Source of the DNA: Acidocella sp. | GTDB taxonomy: Bacteria; Pseudomonadota; Alphaproteobacteria; Acetobacterales; Acetobacteraceae | NCBI GenBank assembly: GCA_026224875.1 | Contig: JAMFRU010000037.1 | Span: 1-64,000 of the forward strand | Direction of reading: 5' to 3' | DNA length: 64,000 bases | In this document: positions 17,082-24,683 of the stretch, one piece after another | Numbering within the stretch: position 1 is the stretch's first letter | How the letters are laid out: each line of letters opens with the position of its first letter | The notes under the pieces: generated by a model | The model's input: only the letters and a program-made list of their open reading frames with translations | What the model was told of the DNA's origin: nothing | Database searches by the model: none | Made by a program: the position numbers and the translations under genes

Positions 17082-17131
17082 CCGGGACCATAACCGGGAT
17101 CATAACCGGGATAATTAAAGGAGCTCTCCTT
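17082..17131 (+). promoter_or_regulatory. Direct repeats and hairpin-bound ribosome binding site
   Basis: CCGGGAYCATAA is repeated twice with a third partial copy (17082-17114). Directly behind it AAGGAGCTCTCCTT (17118-17131) is a self-complementary block that contains the Shine-Dalgarno of the dioxygenase and ends at its ATG. Pairing of AAGGA with TCCTT would hide the ribosome binding site. Confidence 0.45.
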
Positions 17132-17983
17132 ATGTCTGCCGCCACCAAGGCCCCTGTTGCCGCTCTCGTCCATGAACAGATCAAGCCGCTCATCGGCACA
17201 CGTATCCTCAACAGCAAGCAAGAACTGCTGGGCGGTGGCTACGCCGCCGAAATCCGCGAACTGCTTGAGCAGCGCGGCGTGCTGGTATTCCCCAAAATCT
17301 CGTTCACCGATGAAGAGCAGATCGCGTTCACCAAAACCCTCGGCACATTCGCCCCCGAGGGCTTCGGTAATGATAAGGAAGTGACCAAGATCACGCTCGA
17401 CGTGAAGGAAAACCCGTCCAGCGCCGAATACCTCAAGGGTTCGCTGTACTGGCATATCGACGGCACCCGCAACGACGTGCCCATTCTCGCCTCGCTGCTC
17501 TCCTGCAAAGTGCCGGCGAGCTGGGGCGGCAATACCGGCGTTTGCAACACCTATGCCGCCTACGAAGCTCTGCCTGAGGAAAAGAAGGCCGAGATCGAGA
17601 ACCTGCGTGTGCTGCACGCCCCCTGGGCCTCGCTGTTTTACTACGAGTCCGAGCCCAGCCTGGCCAAGCTCACAGGCTTCCAGCGCGTTGGCGAGCTGGA
17701 ACTGCCGCTGGTGTGGAAGCATAAATCCGGCCGTAAATCCCTGGTGCTGGGCTGTACCTCGCACCATGTCGTCGGCGTGGACCACAACCAGAGCGCGCTG
17801 CTGATCCACGGCCTGCGCGAATGGGCCACCAGCGAGCAGTTCACCTACAGCCATGAATGGTCAGTGGGCGACCTGATTATCTGGGACAACACCGGCACCA
17901 TGCACCGCGCCGAAACCTACGACCCCGAATGCGGCCGCATGATGATCCGCACCAAGCTCGAAGGCGAAGAGCCGTTCGCGTAA
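17132..17983 (+). CDS. TauD/TfdA-family Fe(II)/2-oxoglutarate dioxygenase
   Basis: 283 residues. Metal ligands His108 and Asp110 (YWHIDGT), distal His258 (TGTMHRAE) and Arg273 (MMIRTKL) are all present. It is only distantly similar to the enzyme at 13529, so this is not a recent tandem duplication. The strong AAAGGAG ribosome binding site lies in a potential hairpin, and a clear terminator follows. The substrate is unknown. The neighbouring P450 and ferredoxin suggest oxidative breakdown of a hydrophobic or aromatic compound. Confidence 0.9.
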   Translation: MSAATKAPVAALVHEQIKPLIGTRILNSKQELLGGGYAAEIRELLEQRGVLVFPKISFTDEEQIAFTKTLGTFAPEGFGNDKEVTKITLDVKENPSSAEYLKGSLYWHIDGTRNDVPILASLLSCKVPASWGGNTGVCNTYAAYEALPEEKKAEIENLRVLHAPWASLFYYESEPSLAKLTGFQRVGELELPLVWKHKSGRKSLVLGCTSHHVVGVDHNQSALLIHGLREWATSEQFTYSHEWSVGDLIIWDNTGTMHRAETYDPECGRMMIRTKLEGEEPFA

Positions 17984-18006
17984 GTTGCTCGTTGTATTGA
18001 ATAAAG

Positions 18007-18032
18007 AACCGGGCCCTGTGCCCGGTTTTTTT
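18007..18032 (+). terminator. Rho-independent terminator of the dioxygenase gene
   Basis: An 8-bp GC-rich stem, AACCGGGC (18007-18014) with GCCCGGTT (18020-18027), encloses a five-base loop and is followed by seven T residues. It begins 23 bases after the stop codon. Confidence 0.92.
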
Positions 18033-18060
18033 GGCTGCCCCGGCCTTCTCCGCTCCAACG

Positions 18061-18144
18061 CGTCATTGCGAGCGCAGCGTGGCAATCCATCTTTCGTGAC
18101 GCGGCTAGATTAAGATGGATTGCCACGCTGCGCTCGCAATGACG
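18061..18144. repeat. Palindromic intergenic repeat, perfect 33-bp arms
   Basis: Arms 18061-18093 and 18112-18144 are perfect inverted copies around an 18-base loop. The outer end TCATTGCGAGCGCAGCG and inner GGCAATCCATC match a REP-like element widespread in alphaproteobacterial intergenic DNA. A related but diverged copy lies at 21906-22001. It sits right behind the terminator at 18007 and before the broken regulator gene. Confidence 0.9.
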
Positions 18145-18156
18145 GCGGGGAGGCAC

Positions 18157-18888
18157 CTATTTCCTCATCAACCCCGCAATCGCCCGTTCATCCGCCGCTG
18201 TGGACGGTGCGAACACCACCATGCTGAGCCCTGCGGCACCCTCCACGCTGAATGCGGCCATCTCCATTGATAGCTTTCCGGCTACCGGGTGGGTCATGCG
18301 CTTGGTTCTCGCCCAGTGGCTGCGCACCTCGTTATCTGCCCAGAAACGCCGGAAATCTGCACTGGTTTCGTGCAATTCAGCCGCCAGTGCCTCGGCCTGG
18401 GCACAGTCTCCGGCGCGGGCCATATCCAGCCGGAACACCGCTACAGAAAACCGTGCGTCCACCTCCCAATGTTCGCACTCGCCAGGAACCTTGCCGCTGA
18501 ACAGCCGCCGTAGCACGTTGCGATCCTCCGGCGCCAGTTCCTGGAAATTGTTGAGCACCGCTACCGCTGCTTGGTTCCAGGCCACGATGTCCCAGCTCGT
18601 TGTTTTGATGATCGCCGGGCTGTACGGCATGCTGTCCAGCACACGCTGCAGGGCATGCGGCACGGCCACGGGCAATGCCGGACTCAGCGGCGGCGGGCGG
18701 CGCTGTGCCAGGAGAAATAGTATTTCGCGCCCCGGCGCATCCAGTTCCAGCGCCGTGGCCAGGCGCTCCAGCACCTCGTCGGACGGGCCCCCCCGCGCCC
18801 TTGCTCCAGCCAAGTGTACCAGATGGTGCTCACCCCCGCTTTTGCCGCCACCTCTTCCCGCCGCAGCCCCGGCGTGCGCCGCCGCCCA
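18157..18888 (-). pseudogene. MmyB-type XRE regulator, frameshifted and 5'-truncated
   Basis: The C-terminal ligand-binding domain is intact and typical (LDSMPYSPAIIKTTSWDIVAW fragments, WADNEVRSHWARTKRMTHPVAGKL, FSVEGAAGLSMVVFAP). The helix-turn-helix (TPGLRREEVAAKAG, then VSTIWYTWLEQGRG) lies in a different frame. A run of seven G at 18787-18793 needs one more G to join the two. Homology stops near 18888, exactly where homology to an SDR begins on the other strand, and no start codon or N-terminus remains. These proteins are DNA-binding repressors, commonly divergent from the oxidoreductase they control. Confidence 0.8.
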
Positions 18889-18889
18889 G

Positions 18890-19330
18890 GGCATACGCTC
18901 CGCCGTGGTGCGGCTCTCCCCCTCGGTGCATGGCGCGGGGGACCATGGTTTTGTCCCGTTGCTCGTCAATATTGCCCGCGAGAAGGGTTTCGCCGCTTAT
19001 GTGGGTGAGGGTGCCAATGTCTGGCCCGGCGTACACCGCCTAGATACCGGCGCGCTTTACCGCCTGGTGCTGGAACATGCCGCCGGTGGCCTGCGCTGGC
19101 ACGGCGTGGCCGAGGAAGGGGTTCCGTTCCGCGATATCACCACGGCAATAGGGCAGGGGCTTAACATTCCCGTCCGCAGCGTTAGCGGCGCCGAGGCCTA
19201 TTTCACCTGGTTCCTGCGCTTCGCCAGCATGGATGTGCCTACCAGCAGTGCCGCCACATGCAAACTGCTCGGCTGGCAGCCGAAAAACCCCGGGTTGCTC
19301 GCAGACATCAGCACTGCCGGGTATTTTTAA
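18890..19330 (+). pseudogene. C-terminal half of an SDR/NAD-epimerase oxidoreductase
   Basis: From GIRSAVVRLSPSVHGAGD (18890) to the stop the sequence reads as the C-terminal half of an atypical short-chain dehydrogenase: FVPLLVNIAREKGFAAYVGE, HRLDTGALYRLVLE, AVAEEGVPFRDI-like sequence and KLLGWQPKNPGLLADI. The N-terminal Rossmann half with GxxGxxG and the catalytic YxxxK is absent, so the product cannot bind cofactor. Upstream of 18890 the plus-strand frame is only the antisense of the regulator. The two genes appear to have lost both 5' ends in one deletion. Confidence 0.8.
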
Positions 19331-19339
19331 ACCCACTGG

Positions 19340-19362
19340 GCCCGCGCCAACACGGCGCGGGC
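19340..19362. terminator. Hairpin between convergent SDR remnant and tetR
   Basis: A perfect 9-bp stem GCCCGCGCC/GGCGCGGGC with a five-base loop lies between two convergent reading frames. There is no strong T run on either side, so termination is only likely, not certain. Confidence 0.5.
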
Positions 19363-19363
19363 A

Positions 19364-20011
19364 TTATAGCGCGCTCTGGACCGTGGAGGGCAGTACCACC
19401 TGGTGCAGAATCAACGCCACCTGCGCCACTGAAACCGTGTTCTCAGGCTGGCGCAGCCACCAGGACACGATCTCGACGATCAGGCTCACCGTGCAGATAA
19501 CGGCCAGCTCCACCGGCATGAAACTATCCTGCAATGCCCTCCCCACGGCGACCTCCTTGGACACGCGCAGCAGCTCTGCCCGCATGGCCCCGGCTGCCCC
19601 GCCGGTGAGCAGCACCGTCCATAATTTGCGGTGCTCTTCCACATAGACCGCCAGCGCCGTGAAGGAGGCATGCCAGTCCACTTTATCGAGCACCGGCAGG
19701 GTCAAATCCACCAGGCGGTCGATCTGGTCGGCCGCCACATCGTCCAGCAGCGCCTCTTTTGTGGGGTAGTGGCGGAAGAAGGTGGCGTAATGCACCCCGG
19801 CCCCGGCGGCGATCTCGCGCACCGTGACCTGTTCCAGTGGTTTGCGCTCCAGCAGATCCAGCAACGCCGCCCGCAAGGCCTGGCCGGATTTAACCGCGCG
19901 CGGATCTGCTAAGCGGGGATCAGTTAAGCTTGACGCAGCAACCGCCGCCGATGTATGCGATACAGTGTCGCATAACTCCTCGGGGTTTTGCCGTGCCTGT
20001 TCAGACTTCAT
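19364..20011 (-). CDS. TetR-family transcriptional regulator
   Basis: 215 residues from the ATG at 20011, preceded by GGCAGAGA. The helix-turn-helix is EQVTVREIAAGAGVHYATFF followed by RHYPTKEALL, typical of TetR/AcrR. It is preceded by an unusual polar extension of about 45 residues. The C-terminal domain has a long helical ligand pocket. The gene is divergent from the ferredoxin-P450 pair, so it probably represses them and itself and responds to the substrate. A 21-bp palindrome inside its own 5' coding region is a candidate operator. Confidence 0.9.
   Translation of the reverse strand: MKSEQARQNPEELCDTVSHTSAAVAASSLTDPRLADPRAVKSGQALRAALLDLLERKPLEQVTVREIAAGAGVHYATFFRHYPTKEALLDDVAADQIDRLVDLTLPVLDKVDWHASFTALAVYVEEHRKLWTVLLTGGAAGAMRAELLRVSKEVAVGRALQDSFMPVELAVICTVSLIVEIVSWWLRQPENTVSVAQVALILHQVVLPSTVQSAL
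19954..19974. promoter_or_regulatory. Candidate TetR operator
   Basis: TATGCGATAC-A-GTGTCGCATA, ten-base arms with one mismatch around a single central base. It lies inside the N-terminal extension of the tetR coding region, 38 bases downstream of its ATG and 127 bases upstream of the ferredoxin start. Size and symmetry fit a TetR dimer site. Confidence 0.5.
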
Positions 20012-20101
20012 AATCTCTGCCTCATATCTCAACCCTGGCCCGCATGCCCCATCCTTCAAGCTGATGTGTTGCATCGCCTAACATAGAACGAGCCTGAAGA
20101 A

Positions 20102-20419
20102 ATGCCGCATATTTTTGTTACCACCGCCAAGAATGTTACCCATGAGCTTGAAATCGACAATGGCGCCACGGCGATGATCACCATACGCGATGCCGGACTC
20201 GACGGGTTGCTGGCGCTGTGCGGGGGCGTTTGTGCCTGCGCCACCTGCCATGTGTATGTCGATCCCGCTTGCGCCTCCATGCTGGGCGAGATGAGTGCGG
20301 ATGAGGATGAGCTGCTGGATGGCTCGATCCGCCGCAAGGAAAACTCCCGCCTGTCCTGCCAGATTTTGCTGACCGATGCGCTCGATGGCCTGCGCCTGAC
20401 CATTGCTGACGAAGATTGA
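20102..20419 (+). CDS. [2Fe-2S] ferredoxin, adrenodoxin/putidaredoxin type
   Basis: 105 residues. Cluster ligands Cys40, Cys46, Cys49 and Cys86 form the C-x5-C-x2-C-x36-C pattern of vertebrate-type ferredoxins (LCGGVCACATCHVYVD). Extra Cys at 44 and 57 are also present. The acidic stretch around residues 66-73 (SADEDELLD) matches the partner-docking helix. It lies 60 bases before the P450 gene in the same direction and is very likely its electron donor. Confidence 0.95.
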   Translation: MPHIFVTTAKNVTHELEIDNGATAMITIRDAGLDGLLALCGGVCACATCHVYVDPACASMLGEMSADEDELLDGSIRRKENSRLSCQILLTDALDGLRLTIADED

Positions 20420-20479
20420 GCCGGCGAAGATTAACCACTTGCGGCCACTGAAATACAAAAACAAATTGGGAGAAAATAA

Positions 20480-21766
20480 ATGAACGGCATAGCCCAACTG
20501 GACCTCGTGGATCGCGATTATTTCACCGACCATTCGATTTTGCTGGACCCGTATGAGTATTTCGAGGCGCTGCGCGAAAAGGGGCCGGTCTACCGCCTGC
20601 CGGGCCGCGATATATTCATGGTCACCGGCTTTGCCGAATCGCTGGAAGTGCTGGCCAATACTGTTGATTTCTCTTCCGTGATCTGCGTCGGCGGTCCGGC
20701 GCAGCAGATGCCGTTCACGCCCGAGGGTGACAACCTTACGCCGCAGATCGAAGCCCACCGCGACAGCTTCGCCGGCGGCCAATCCCTGGTCGCGCGGGAC
20801 GACAAGGCGCATCTTAATTCCCGCGCGCTGCTCAGCCGGCTGTTCGTGCCCTCGCGGATGAAGGCCAATGAGGCGTATATGACGGGCCTGGCCGACAGGC
20901 TGGTGAAAGGCGTTCTTGACCGCGGCAGTTGCGAACTCATCACGGATATCGCCGTGCCGTTCGCCACGCTGGTTATTGCCGATTTGCTGGGCGTGCCGGC
21001 CGATGACCGCGATCATTTTATGGCGGTGATCGCCGCCGGTGCGCCGCCGGGCGCGCTGGATGGCGACGACAGCGAGGAGTCGATGCATCCGTTGGTGGTT
21101 ATGGCTGGCTATTTCGTGAATTACATCATCGACCGCAAGCAGAACCCGCGCGCCGATGTGCTGACAGAGCTGGCCACGGCGAGTTACCCTGACGGTACGC
21201 TGCCTGATGTCGCCGAACTCGTGCGCCTGTCCACCTTCGTGTTCGGTGCCGGGCAGGATACCACGGCCAAACTGCTGGGCAATGCCATGCGCTTCCTTAT
21301 CGAGGTGCCCGGCATGCAGGCGCAATTGCGCGCCGACCCCAAGCAGCTGCCGGCCTTCCTCGAAGAAGTTTTGCGCCTCGAAGGCTCGACCAAGATGACC
21401 TCGCGTCTGGCGCGTAAAACCACCACTGTTGGGGGCGTGGAAATTCCCATTGGAACAAAGGTGATGGTGGCTCTGGCCGCTGCCAACCGTGACCCGCGGC
21501 GCTGGGAAGACCCGAAGGCTTTCATGCTCAACCGCCCCCGGATTAAGGAAAATCTTGCGTTTGGCCGTGGCGCTCATGTCTGCATCGGCAACCCGCTCGC
21601 GCGCGTTGAAACGCGCATCGTGTTCGAGAAACTCTTCGAACATACCTCACATATTGGTTATGATGAGACGGCGCACGGGAAGCCCGGCAGCCTCAAGCTC
21701 GATTATGAGCCGAGCTTCATCATTCGCGGGTTGGAGAAAATGCAGCTGGCGCTGACGCCGCGCTGA
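20480..21766 (+). CDS. Cytochrome P450 monooxygenase
   Basis: 428 residues, typical of soluble bacterial class I P450s. The I-helix oxygen-activation motif is FGAGQDTTAK, the K-helix ExxR is EEVLRLEG, and the heme loop FGRGAHVCIG carries the thiolate ligand Cys368. There is no membrane anchor. The ATG follows GGGAGAAAATAA. A ferredoxin lies upstream, but no NAD(P)H-ferredoxin reductase is adjacent. The substrate is unknown. The CYP family could be fixed only by database comparison. Confidence 0.95.
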   Translation: MNGIAQLDLVDRDYFTDHSILLDPYEYFEALREKGPVYRLPGRDIFMVTGFAESLEVLANTVDFSSVICVGGPAQQMPFTPEGDNLTPQIEAHRDSFAGGQSLVARDDKAHLNSRALLSRLFVPSRMKANEAYMTGLADRLVKGVLDRGSCELITDIAVPFATLVIADLLGVPADDRDHFMAVIAAGAPPGALDGDDSEESMHPLVVMAGYFVNYIIDRKQNPRADVLTELATASYPDGTLPDVAELVRLSTFVFGAGQDTTAKLLGNAMRFLIEVPGMQAQLRADPKQLPAFLEEVLRLEGSTKMTSRLARKTTTVGGVEIPIGTKVMVALAAANRDPRRWEDPKAFMLNRPRIKENLAFGRGAHVCIGNPLARVETRIVFEKLFEHTSHIGYDETAHGKPGSLKLDYEPSFIIRGLEKMQLALTPR

Positions 21767-21803
21767 ACGATACGAAAAGCAGTAGATTTCTGGGAGTCGA
21801 ATA

Positions 21804-21893
21804 ATGCATAACAAACGTGTAGTCGTCGTCACGGTCAACGATCCGCGCCTTGGCCGGGCCGCAACCCAGCCAAGGCAACCCCTTCTACCATAA
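21804..21893 (+). pseudogene. Short remnant of a third gene of the P450 operon
   Basis: An ATG with GGGAG seven bases upstream starts 37 bases after the P450 stop and reads MHNKRVVVVTVNDPRLGR and eleven more residues to a stop. The hydrophobic VVVVT start looks like the first beta strand of a nucleotide-binding oxidoreductase. The frame ends just where repeat DNA begins. I read it as the 5' stump of a lost gene, perhaps the missing reductase or a dehydrogenase. It could also be a chance short ORF. Confidence 0.35.
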
Positions 21894-21905
21894 ATCAAAC
21901 AGACA

Positions 21906-22001
21906 ATTGCGAGCGCAGCGAAGGCGGGGGGAAGCAATCCATCGTTCGTGCCGCGCCGAGAAAGATGGATCGCCACCCCCCGCCTTCGCGAAGGTCGCAA
22001 T
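21906..22001. repeat. Palindromic intergenic repeat, diverged second copy
   Basis: An imperfect inverted repeat whose ends (ATTGCGA/TCGCAAT) and inner GCAATCCATC/GATGGAT elements match the repeat at 18061-18144. The arms carry an extra CGAAGGCGGGGG block paired with CCCCCCGCCTTCG. A further small hairpin (ATGCCC with GGGCAT, about 22075-22094) follows. The P450-FAD gap of 383 bases is almost wholly repeat DNA. Confidence 0.8.
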
Positions 22002-22149
22002 GACGGCGTTGGGTAGCATGCCCTGCACCAACCCCCGGTCATGCCCACGCTACCCATACCCGCGCACACCCGTCATGCCCCCGTACGCGGGCATCTTCTG
22101 CGTCTGAGCCCATTGGCGTTTCCACCCCGCCAGTAGTACAGCCACCCAA

Positions 22150-23724
22150 ATGCGCCGCCTCACCGAACTCCGCCTGCCATTAGCCCACACCGAGCCCGAA
22201 CTGCGCGCCGCCATCGCCGCCGGTTTCGGCGTGCCGGAAGCTGCCATCCTCTCATACAACGTGTTCCGCCGTGCCTGGGACGCCCGCAAGAAAAACGCCA
22301 TCGCGCTGGTCTACACCATCGACGCCGTGCTGGCCGTGGACACAACACAAGGCACCCCCAGCCCGGATGTCTCGTATAAATTCGTGGTCCAAACCAAAGC
22401 CCGCCCAAAAAAACGCCCAATCGTTATAGGTGCGGGCCCCTGCGGCCTGCTCGCCGCGCTCATTCTGGCGGAAATGGGTTTCTGCCCGCTCATCCTGGAA
22501 CGCGGCAAACTCGTGCGCGAGCGCACGAAAGACACCTGGGGCCTGTGGCGCAAAGGCGTCCTAAACCCCGAGTCCAACGTGCAATTCGGCGAGGGCGGGG
22601 CAGGGACCTTCTCCGACGGAAAACTCTACTCGCAGATCAAGGATTCCCGGCACCTCAGCCGCAAGGTCCTCACGGAATTCGTCGAAGCCGGCGCCCCGGC
22701 GGAAATCCTCTACATCGCCAAGCCGCATATTGGCACCTTCCGCCTCGTCACCATGGTCGAATCCATCCGTGCCAAAATCGAGGCCCTCGGCGGGGAGTAC
22801 CGTTTCAACGCCCATGTTACGGATTTCGACATTCGCGACGGCCAGATGCACGGCATCACTTTGGCTGACGGCGAGTACATTGAAACAAACCACGTTGTCC
22901 TCGCCATCGGCCATTCCGCGCGCGACACGTTCGAAGTCCTGCACGAACGCGGTGTGTTCATGGAGGCCAAACCCTTCTCCATCGGCTTTCGCATCGAGCA
23001 TCCGCAAGGCATGATCGACTCACATCGTTTTGGCCCCAGTGCGGGCAACCCCATCCTAGGCGCTGCCGATTACAAGCTCGTACACCACGCCAAAAACGGC
23101 CGCTCGGTGTATAGTTTCTGTATGTGTCCCGGCGGTACGGTGGTCGCCGCCACTTCCGAGCCCGGCCGCGTCGTCACCAACGGCATGAGTCAGTATTCGC
23201 GCGCCGAGCGCAACGCCAATGCCGGCATCGTCGTCGGCATCACGCCTGATGACTACCCGGGAAATGTGCTCGCCGGTGTGGAATTCCAGCGCCGCTGGGA
23301 GAGTGCCGCCTACGTCGCCGGCGGCGGCAATTACCAGGCCCCCGGCCAGCTGGTCGGGGATTTTATCGCGGGCCGGCTAAGTAAAAATTACGGCGAGGTG
23401 CTGCCCAGCTACAAACCCGGCATGCACTTAACGGACCTTGCACCCACTTTGCCGGATTACGCCATCGAAGCCATCCGCGAAGCGCTCCCCGCCTTCGGCA
23501 AAACCATCCCCGGCTTCGACCGCGCGGATGCGCTGCTCACCGGCGTGGAAACCCGCACCTCCTCGCCTATCCGAATCACCCGCGGCCGCGATCTGTGCTC
23601 GTTGAACACCGCCGGCCTATACCCGGCAGGCGAGGGCGCGGGCTATGCCGGCGGCATTCTATCCGCCGGCGTCGATGGCATCAAAATCGCCGAAGCCGTG
23701 GGATTGAATCTAGTCTCGGCTTAA
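22150..23724 (+). CDS. FAD-dependent dehydrogenase, COG2509 type
   Basis: 524 residues. An N-terminal domain of about 90 residues precedes the FAD Rossmann motif VIGAGPCGLLAALILAEMG. The family signature NVQFGEGGAGTFSDGKL follows, then HSARDTFEVL and a C-terminal FAD motif GLYPAGEGAGYAGGI. Members are conserved, cytosolic and of unknown reaction. Several are annotated only as uncharacterised NAD(P)/FAD-dependent oxidoreductases. No ribosome binding site is evident at the ATG. Confidence 0.9.
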   Translation: MRRLTELRLPLAHTEPELRAAIAAGFGVPEAAILSYNVFRRAWDARKKNAIALVYTIDAVLAVDTTQGTPSPDVSYKFVVQTKARPKKRPIVIGAGPCGLLAALILAEMGFCPLILERGKLVRERTKDTWGLWRKGVLNPESNVQFGEGGAGTFSDGKLYSQIKDSRHLSRKVLTEFVEAGAPAEILYIAKPHIGTFRLVTMVESIRAKIEALGGEYRFNAHVTDFDIRDGQMHGITLADGEYIETNHVVLAIGHSARDTFEVLHERGVFMEAKPFSIGFRIEHPQGMIDSHRFGPSAGNPILGAADYKLVHHAKNGRSVYSFCMCPGGTVVAATSEPGRVVTNGMSQYSRAERNANAGIVVGITPDDYPGNVLAGVEFQRRWESAAYVAGGGNYQAPGQLVGDFIAGRLSKNYGEVLPSYKPGMHLTDLAPTLPDYAIEAIREALPAFGKTIPGFDRADALLTGVETRTSSPIRITRGRDLCSLNTAGLYPAGEGAGYAGGILSAGVDGIKIAEAVGLNLVSA

Positions 23725-23745
23725 GCAGGCGCAAAAAATTCCACC

Positions 23746-23767
23746 AATAGGGTTAAATAACCCTATT
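23746..23767. promoter_or_regulatory. Palindrome upstream of rrf2-type regulator
   Basis: AATAGGGTTA-AA-TAACCCTATT, perfect 10-bp arms around two bases, starting 22 bases after the flavoprotein stop and ending 121 bases before the regulator start. AT-rich symmetric sites of this size suit an Rrf2 dimer. It could also act as a weak terminator for the gene upstream. Confidence 0.4.
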
Positions 23768-23888
23768 ATCTCGATAGATATACCGCTATAAGGCTGCGCG
23801 AGTCTAAGAGAGTTCGCGAACGTATTTCCTATCGGATAAGCATGGTGTAGAATAAAATGACGAGTCTGGCCGCTTGAGAGGTAGAAAC

Positions 23889-24326
23889 ATGTTGTCGCAG
23901 AAATGCAAATACGCCTTGCAGGCCCTCCTGGTCCTGGCAAAGGAGAATAGCGACAACCTTCTTCTGGTCAGCGACATCGCTGAGCGTGAGAATCTGCCCA
24001 AAAAATTCCTCGAAGCGATTTTGCTGGAACTCAACCGCAACGGGCTGGTGCGCTCGCGCCGCGGCCGGGGCGGCGGCTACGCTCTGGCCAAGCCGGCCGA
24101 TCTCATCACCTTCGGCCAGGTCGTGCGCATTATGGACGGCCCACTCGCCCCGCTCGCCTGTGTGAGCGTTAACTATTACCGCCGCTGTGACGAATGCCAT
24201 GACGAGCAGACCTGCGAGATCCGCAAAGTGATGCGCCGGGTGCGCGACGCCATCGCCGCCGAGCTGGACGGCACCTCGCTGGCCCAGGCGCTGGCCGAGG
24301 GTAAACTTCCGCAAGCCGCGGTCTGA
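23889..24326 (+). CDS. Rrf2-family transcriptional regulator with Cys cluster
   Basis: 145 residues from the ATG at 23889, with GAGGTAG upstream. The winged helix is VSDIAERENLPKKFLEAIL followed by VRSRRGRGGGYALAKP. Cys91, Cys100, Cys103 and Cys109 lie in the segment after the dimerisation helix, where IscR and NsrR bind an Fe-S cluster, though the spacing (C-x8-C-x2-C-x5-C) differs from IscR. It may sense redox state, iron or nitric oxide. The target is unknown and no Isc/Suf genes are nearby. Confidence 0.9.
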   Translation: MLSQKCKYALQALLVLAKENSDNLLLVSDIAERENLPKKFLEAILLELNRNGLVRSRRGRGGGYALAKPADLITFGQVVRIMDGPLAPLACVSVNYYRRCDECHDEQTCEIRKVMRRVRDAIAAELDGTSLAQALAEGKLPQAAV

Positions 24327-24400
24327 TTTTTAGCCGCCGCTAATTTTCTATTCACTACTGCCGCTTAACCTGACCTCTGGTTTTAAACGGAGGCTGTTAC

Positions 24401-24661
24401 ATGCGATCGCGTGTGTTTTACATGGTCCCAGCTTTATGGTGTCTGGCGGCACCCTCTTTGGCGGCTGGCTCCCAAGCTTCTGGCCCCCAAGCTTCTGGCC
24501 CCCAGGTGGCGGAAGCTGCGAATCGGGTCGCGCTTGTTGCTGAGCATCTCTTCCCCGGTGGTGGCGATACGGGATTCACCCAGGCTGTGGCCGCCCGCCG
24601 CGTGGGCGTCACGCCGCAGGAGCATAAACCCCGTCCAGCACCACTACCCAGGCGGGTGTAA
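24401..24661 (+). CDS. Small secreted protein, unknown function
   Basis: 86 residues with a signal peptide (about 1-22, cleavage near SLAAG). A strong GGAGG lies 7 bases before the ATG. The mature start carries two exact 15-base tandem units (CCAAGCTTCTGGCCC) that encode the Q-A-S-G-P repeats. The rest is Ala/Arg/Pro-rich with no recognisable domain. It converges on gltX with a 22-base gap. Confidence 0.5.
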   Translation: MRSRVFYMVPALWCLAAPSLAAGSQASGPQASGPQVAEAANRVALVAEHLFPGGGDTGFTQAVAARRVGVTPQEHKPRPAPLPRRV

Positions 24662-24683
24662 ACCTCGGCATCGGCCGCAGCTT

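Noticed and set aside
18061..18144. CRISPR or attachment site interpretation of the palindrome
   Set aside because: It is a single inverted repeat without regularly spaced direct copies, integrase or tRNA overlap.
20078..21643. 521-codon open frame antisense to ferredoxin and P450
   Set aside because: No family features; it mirrors the strongly supported P450 gene.
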